The translations under genes were made by a program, and so were the position numbers. DNA of 64,000 bases from Polychytrium aggregatum (taxonomy: Eukaryota; Chytridiomycota; Chytridiomycetes; Polychytriales). Positions 58,543 to 64,000 of the stretch are shown piece after piece (the first letter of the stretch is position 1; every line of letters begins with the position of its first letter). The notes below the pieces were generated by a model. It was not told the DNA's origin and did not search any database. It was given only the letters and a program-made list of their open reading frames with translations. The DNA lies in the NCBI RefSeq assembly GCF_025602895.1, contig NW_026516291.1:62001-126000 (forward strand), given 5' to 3'.

Positions 58543-58650
58543 ATAGTGGAGTGTTAGTGGATGTGTTAGTGGATGTGATAGTGGATGTGATAGTTGATGT
58601 GATAGTGGATGTGTTAGTTGATGTGATAGTCGATGTGTTAGTCGATGTCG
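58543..58650. repeat. 12-bp minisatellite (GTGATAGTGGAT)
   Basis: About nine copies of GTG(A/T)TAGT(G/T/C)GAT upstream of the type I membrane protein gene. Confidence 0.93.
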
Positions 58651-59744
58651 ATCACCGGGTGGATGTTGTTAAAATGCAGCCGCCACTCGATCGGCACTGT
58701 CGCTGCAATGCAGTTGTCCGGGCCTGTGGCCGGGCGGTGGTGGCGGTGGCCTTGCTCGTTTGTTTGTTTGTTTGTTTGTGTGCTTGTTCTGTATGGCCTG
58801 CTTGCGGGGTGGACGACCCACGCCGAGTCCCTGTCGATGTCGATGCGAATACGATGCGAATATGATGCGAATATGATACGAATATGATATATCACCACCA
58901 TGACATCGCCATGATATCACCATGGAATCAGTGTCAACTTCGTATCGACTCCCCATCGAGTCTGTGCCCGCACCGGCGCCGATCCCCATCGAATCTTCCC
59001 CCCCCCCACATGCTTCCAGTCCCGCCGCGCTCCGCCCTCGGGGACAATGGAACAGGCAGGTCCATGTTCGAGACATGGCATGATCGCGCCGGAGTCGATC
59101 CAGCCCGACCGTATCCGACCTCGGCGACCGCAACCGCCGGCGCTACTGGGCAGAAAACCGCCCTCGTCGGCCAATCCGCGGCCGCCGTGGTCGCCATGCC
59201 TCCCTCCCCCGCCATCTCCTCCGATCGATCGAGCAACAGGCGAATCGGCGATTTGATCGCCGAGTGGATGAGCGCCCGTGCCCAATCGTCTGCCGAGTCT
59301 CGAGTCACAAACCCGCAAAGACGATGGGCCTACTCGGCCATTTTGACACTCGCATTGAGGCCTCTGGACTTGCTCTTGGGCGCGCGCCAAGGTTCCTTCG
59401 CCAAGGCGGCATCCGTGCTCAAAAGTGCTCTTGCCCTGGCCGTGGTGCACTTGCCCATCAGCCGCAGAGCCCACCGGTCGCCGAGCGAATGCCTGTGGAA
59501 TTCATCTGCACACGAGCGTTGTAGTCAGCATTCTCCTGGCTCTCCTCCCCCCCGTCGGTCTGCTCGCGGATTCTGCCATTCGCTCGCCTTGCCGGTCGAA
59601 ATCCCCCCCGTCGTGAGCCCGCCCTTTGGTTCACGTTTTCCGCCATTCGCCCTTCGGCCATCTTTTGTTTGACTACCACCCGTCTACCCAGACCACGAGG
59701 TCGTCCCACTTCCTCGCCCTGCTCTGCCGGCTGCTCGCGCCGCG
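58651..59744. other. Promoter region with no assigned gene
   Basis: Between divergent genes. Repeats include (GTTT)n at about 58755-58778 and GATGCGAATAT copies at 58840-58890. Overlapping open frames of 180-260 codons on both strands at 58900-59670 are low-complexity and neither is convincing. Confidence 0.45.
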
Positions 59745-62184
59745 ATGAATGACAACTTCAACTCGATCTACATGCCCTGGATGCATGAGGCCGTTCTCGC
59801 CAGTATGGGCGCGATGCCGTCCGCCATCGATCCTTTGCACATGGAGAACGCGTTGGGACTCAAGCGTAAACGGTCGATATCCGGTGGGCGACCACAGGAA
59901 GGTAATGCACCTGACGCCAATGCTCAAGTATCGCGCTCGTAGCTGGAGTGTGGCATGGCGCGAGGACAATGGATATGCAAGCCAACGCCGATGGCCTGGC
60001 CGCTCTGCTCGATGCCACTCGGCCTGCAGTACTCGGCCTGCAGTACTCCATGGAGGGCCATCGTTCATGCGGCTGCCGGCCACGCGCCTTCAACAACAGT
60101 CGATCGGCTCCTTCCCACGGTGTTACTTTGCGATTCGCTCGCTACCATGTATGCGGCCAGCGACTGTCGCAAAACGCTGGGGTTGCTAACATATGCACCA
60201 CCGTCTTCCATCAGGTCTTTCTCAGGCACACTCGCCCGCGATCCTGCATGCACCGCCGCTCATCCCCCCGTACCCATTCGTATCCGTCGATCTAAACTCG
60301 ACCAACCTCCACGACTCCTATCCCGTCGTGCCGCTGCCGCGCCTCGAGTCGCTGCCGCAGCCGAGCGAAGCCGCGGCCGCCGCTCCTCCAATCCAGTACC
60401 CCCGGATAGCCAAGCTCAAGCAGAAGCAGGTCCATCATATCCAGCTCTCGGGCATCGTTTCGGCTATTCTTGAAGACACCGTCAAGCACATCGAGTCGCT
60501 CATGTTCAAGACCAAGGACGATCTCCTCAGACGCAACTACGCGGTCGATCAGAGCCTAAGTCGAGCGCTCGAGCACAGGATCTGCAGCGCTCTCATGGAG
60601 CGAATGAGCCACGAGAGGATCCGCGCATCCGACGACACCCTTCAAGCGGCCTCGCCAAAGACATCCAAGTCATCAGGATCATCGGCAGTACCTGTAACCG
60701 ATCCCAACGTGTGCCCATCGAGCTCCAATGCCGAATTGGCCGACATGAATGCCGAGCTCCTAATGGCGCTCGCATCGGAACCTGCCATAGCTCGAAACCC
60801 AGCATCCTCAGCCAGTGCAGCGACAGCAGCACAAGTATCGACCAACAGTGCCCAAGTGACACAATCGCAGCAGAAACATGTCGTATTGGATGAGCTGACC
60901 TATGGCGAGCGGCTACTGTATCGACTAACCGAGTGGTTCATCAGCCTCGAGGACCTTCCCATTAACGAAGCCCTCAAGCGCAAGATCCTCGAGCTGATAG
61001 TGGACTCGTTCCCGACGAGTCTCTTGAAAACACTGCAGGCCAAGTGGAAGCTTGACGAATTGCCATGGCTATGTAAGAATGATGTTGATGCAGGGAGAAT
61101 CCAGGGTATAACTCCTTCACTCACTCACTCACACACTCACTCACTCCTTCACTCACTCACTCACACACTCACTCACTCACTCACTCGCTCGCTCGCTCGC
61201 TCGCTCGCCGCAGTATGCCAGCATCCAGGCTGCCACAAGTTCTTCAAGCGACCACAGTATCTCCGCGAGCACACAAAACGATGCCATTCGCTAGACAAGC
61301 CGTTCGTCTGCAAGTTCGAAGGCTGTGGCAAGAGCTACATGAAGTCCTACATGCTCCGACAGCATCAAATCATCCACACGAGCGAACGGCCGTTCGTATG
61401 CACTTTCGAGGGATGCGGCCGCTCATTCCAGAGCAAGAGTTCCAAAGCTCATCACGAATGCACCCATGCTTCCGAACGGTCGTTCAAGTGCCCGAGCTGT
61501 CACAAAACCTTTGTTCGCAAGGATAATCTCAAGAAACATCTCAAGACTCACATGGTCATCCCTAAAGACGACTCCACGGCCAAGCCAAGCCCTGCTCCAG
61601 AAATCATACCCTCGGAAGCGACCCCACAGCTTCAACCCAGCGATGCGGACATGCTGTTTCACCCTCCTCTACCTCTCTCCATTGATCTGGCGTTCCTCAA
61701 GACGACACTCCCATTCTTAGACTCGCCGGCAACGCCTTCGACAGAGCTCCCACTCCCTGACGGTGTGCCGATTTACCAAGACACGCTGGATCATCTCCCA
61801 TTCGACTTGTCTCACATCGCTCCCAATGCCGAGCCCATGTCGCCATCCAGTCTGGCGACAGCTTCGTCTCCGCTGTCCATGCTACTGCTGAAAAACCTCT
61901 CCGCAACCACGTCGAGCACGCCCGATACCATGCCATTCGCTTCTGCGACAACGGACCGTGATACTCTGCCCATAACCCTCACAGTGCCGGCCTCGACCGC
62001 CGCGACGACAGAGCCTTCGATCCTGGAGCAGCTTCTGGAGCTCGCCAAGACCGTCACTCCAGACAACGATCCAGAGCCGGACGAGCAAAATCCAGCAGGC
62101 GGATCATCGCCGCTGTTACTCATGTCCTTGATGGACTCGGCTACGAGCCCGTCAGAGTGTTATTTTGACATGCTTCTGAAATAG
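59745..62184 (+). CDS. C2H2 transcription factor with four zinc fingers
   Basis: Three exons, 59745-59901, 60215-61072 and 61214-62184, fit in phase and give 661 residues. The N-terminal 330 residues have a helical segment (SGIVSAILEDTVKHIESLMF) and a second ordered block (ELTYGERLLYRLTEWF) that may mediate dimerisation. Four fingers follow the second intron: CQHPGCHKFFKRPQYLREH, FVCKFEGCGKSYMKSYMLRQ, FVCTFEGCGRSFQSKSSKAH and FKCPSCHKTFVRKDNLKKH. Finger 1 is interrupted at its first cysteine by the splice junction. The acidic/hydrophobic C-terminal 200 residues look like an activation domain. DNA target unknown. Confidence 0.88.
61108..61206. repeat. (TCAC)n/(TCGC)n microsatellite in the C2H2 gene intron
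   Basis: CACT/TCAC tetramers, drifting to TCGC, fill the 3' half of intron 61073-61213 and end 7 bp from the acceptor (GCCGCAG). Confidence 0.95.
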
Positions 62185-62643
62185 ATCGGCCGCAGCGAGA
62201 CACGATCTGGACACCTTGGCACGCGGCTCCAGTCACTGTGGAAGCGTTGGATCGTTCAAGCGAGGGCTTTGCGTTGCCCGGGCCGGTGTATCCTTGCTTC
62301 TTTCCACTAGTTGGCGAAGATTATGCCGCACTCCCTTCCTGTGCCAGAGCAGCTGTAAGCGAATCGGTCAAGTCGGCACGTGCGAGAGGGAGCATATCCA
62401 AGGTGGATGTCTCAGTCGAATAGGTCGTAATACAAAAACGAGCGTGCTCCCGGAGTACCAACCTGGCTCCAGAATAATTGAGTGCAGAGACTATCGCTGT
62501 AACCGTGACCACTGGTGTGCATGTAGTCAGCCGCGTCGTTTGACAAGATTCATCGCTCTCCAAATGTAGTCGAAAGCATCAACCCCGCTATTATTTGCTG
62601 GCCCGGCTCCTCATATCTCGAGCCTGACTTCCGTTTCTCGATT
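62185..62643. other. Intergenic stretch between convergent genes
   Basis: About 460 bp, no exon or repeat that I can support. Confidence 0.5.
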
Positions 62644-64000
62644 CTATGCCCGCGATTCGTTGTACCGGGTCGCGGCCAGTTGTGTCTCTGGAATATTCAG
62701 GTAGATGGGCTGCAAGGTCTGCGGGTCAGAGGGAGGCAATCGAATGAGCGAGGGAGAGAGCGGCGACGAGGGCAGCCTTACCAAAATGCAGACGGGTCGA
62801 GACGGGGTCGTGGCGCTCATCAGGATGAACGACCCGGACTGGCTGTACTCGCTGTAGCACCAGTCGGAGAGGGATCGTGGGACCTTGATGACATGCACGC
62901 CGTGACGAATCCACTGGGATGCGTCCTCATACTGGTAGCCGGCTTGGTTATAGATCAGCGGCCGTACTCGAGCCCAGGCGACTGAAGCTGGCGGACGAGG
63001 GGCAAGCTCGAAGCTATCGGGATCTTGATCGGAACGCACAAACTCGGTGCCACAACGAGTCCAGACGAAATGCTTGTCTTCACGGTCGTGGGACAGGATG
63101 GAGTTGCCATCGGCTGCAAAGACGATAAAGTCGACATTGTCGTTGTGTCCCTCAAGGATGTGCTTGAGATGGCCTGTCGGTGCCTCCCAGATGGCTATCG
63201 TCTTGTCGCCCGAGCCTGACAGAATCCATTCGTCGTCGGGCGAGATGGTGACGAACCAGACCGTGTCCCGGTGCCCCATAATGGTTTGCTTCAGCTGGCC
63301 CGTGGAGGTGTCCCACACTTTGATTGTCTTGTCCGCCGAGCCGGTGGCCATCCACTTGCCATCGGATGAGAGGGCTGCGGACCACACAGTATCTGCGTGT
63401 CCCTCGAGCGTGTGTTCCACCTGGCCCGTAACAGCATCCCAAATAATAACGACGCCGTCGCGATCGCCCGAGACGATCCACTTGCCATCGCGCGAGACCA
63501 GTATAGCGCTTACATCACCGGTATGTCCAGCGAGTGTCATCTCGCACGGATCCCAGGTGGGTGCTGGACCGCAAGTGACCAGGAACGGGATCTTGTCCTC
63601 GAGCTGGTCGGCATATGTCTTGTAGATCGCCGTCTCCTTCGGTGTGAATGCATACCCCGAGTTGTACACCTGTGGTGCACTCTTGATGATCGGATCGGCA
63701 AACTCGCGGATGAATCGATACGTGTCCTTGACCAGTTCCTTCGTGGTGTCGTCGACGGTGGTGCTGGGTGCCTTGACGATCGCTCCTCGCAGCACAGCCA
63801 GTTGCTCGATGATCGGCTTGACCACATGTGTGAGCGATCCACACTCGAGCCAGAAGAACACATGGGTCTTGACGAACCGAGTGAGCACCGCTGCCACATC
63901 AACCATCTCGGCCGACTGCCACACCGGACTCGACTCGGCCACTCCTTCCACACACCACACAAAGTGTGTGATCCAGTGGGCGACGCTGTATCGCAGCGAC
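62644..64000 (-). CDS. NACHT-WD40 type STAND protein, C-terminal part (runs off the window)
   Basis: Exons 64000-62782 and 62718-62644 join in phase; the frame is open to the window edge, so the N-terminal part (expected NACHT ATPase) lies beyond. The visible start, LRYSVAHWITHFVWCVEG, then LTRFVKTHVFFWLECGSLTH, is the winged-helix/superhelical segment that follows NACHT in fungal NLR-like proteins. Four WD40 repeats follow: TLAGHTGDVSAILVSRDGKW, GHADTVWSAALSSDGKWMA, GHRDTVWFVTISPDDEW and GHNDNVDFIVFAADG, each ending in a W-x/D pattern (VIIWD, IKVWD, IAIWE, FVW). Such proteins act in self/non-self recognition and regulated cell death in fungi. The repeats are not near-identical, so the recently expanded type is unlikely. 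Confidence 0.83.
   Translation of the reverse strand, partial: SLRYSVAHWITHFVWCVEGVAESSPVWQSAEMVDVAAVLTRFVKTHVFFWLECGSLTHVVKPIIEQLAVLRGAIVKAPSTTVDDTTKELVKDTYRFIREFADPIIKSAPQVYNSGYAFTPKETAIYKTYADQLEDKIPFLVTCGPAPTWDPCEMTLAGHTGDVSAILVSRDGKWIVSGDRDGVVIIWDAVTGQVEHTLEGHADTVWSAALSSDGKWMATGSADKTIKVWDTSTGQLKQTIMGHRDTVWFVTISPDDEWILSGSGDKTIAIWEAPTGHLKHILEGHNDNVDFIVFAADGNSILSHDREDKHFVWTRCGTEFVRSDQDPDSFELAPRPPASVAWARVRPLIYNQAGYQYEDASQWIRHGVHVIKVPRSLSDWCYSEYSQSGSFILMSATTPSRPVCILVRLPSSPLSPSLIRLPPSDPQTLQPIYLNIPETQLAATRYNESRA

Noticed and set aside
58543-58650. Regular repeats as a CRISPR array
   Set aside because: The units are contiguous 12-mers without unique spacers, and the genome is eukaryotic. The same applies to the other tandem arrays in the window.
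58884-59672. A 262-codon plus-strand gene
   Set aside because: Low-complexity composition, an equally long frame on the other strand and no domain; it lies in the promoter of the C2H2 gene.

Overview
The window looks like nuclear DNA of a zoosporic (flagellated) fungus, most likely a chytrid. The genes are GC-rich, closely packed and broken by many short GT-AG introns, and the proteins are fungal in type: a Trs65-like TRAPPII subunit, GT71 mannosyltransferase modules, an alpha-arrestin, a NACHT-WD40 protein and fungal C2H2 factors. A katanin-like-2 gene (LisH plus AAA ATPase), usually kept in lineages with cilia or flagella, and two Fanzor genes also fit Chytridiomycota. The species cannot be named from the sequence alone.

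Layout. 0-11 kb (minus strand): an unrecognised partial gene, a Trs65-like gene, a Sel1-repeat gene and one 814-residue protein carrying two GT71 modules in tandem. 12-19 kb (plus strand): an arrestin-domain gene, a small heat-shock protein and the phosphatase Yvh1/DUSP12. 19.6-23.2 kb (minus strand): a small possible ribonucleotide-reductase regulator and a MYND zinc-finger gene. 23.3-39 kb: host genes KATNAL2, proteasome beta-4 and the tRNA deaminase subunit ADAT3, interleaved with a cluster of Fanzor DNA transposons. 39-46.6 kb: a C2H2 gene, RPS27, YAE1 and a four-pass membrane protein. 47-55.5 kb: an 18-exon gene for a 1,880-residue coiled-coil protein with a CM1 (gamma-tubulin complex-binding) motif. 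56-64 kb: a type I membrane protein with a cytosolic EF-hand, a four-finger C2H2 factor and the C-terminal part of a NACHT-WD40 protein that runs off the window.

The most interesting system is the Fanzor family. The element at 35,094-38,830 looks complete: 25-bp imperfect terminal inverted repeats flanked by TA, a DD34E IS630/Tc1-mariner transposase and, downstream on the same strand, a Fanzor1-type RNA-guided nuclease whose gene ends about 100 bp from one terminus. A second element at 29,365 keeps an uninterrupted Fanzor frame but only the last codons of its transposase. A degraded Fanzor tail lies at about 28.7-29.0 kb. A 306-bp miniature element at 23,363-23,668 keeps both termini, a scrap of the transposase gene, the last Fanzor codons and the whole 3' non-coding segment, where a Fanzor guide RNA is expected. 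A short hairpin in that segment is identical in the miniature and the full element. Together they suggest an autonomous transposase-Fanzor unit with a miniature relative that could be moved by the transposase and might also supply a guide RNA.

Most gene models here were assembled by hand from splice sites and checked by intron phase. Exact ends of the Trs65-like, MYND, KATNAL2 and arrestin genes are less certain.
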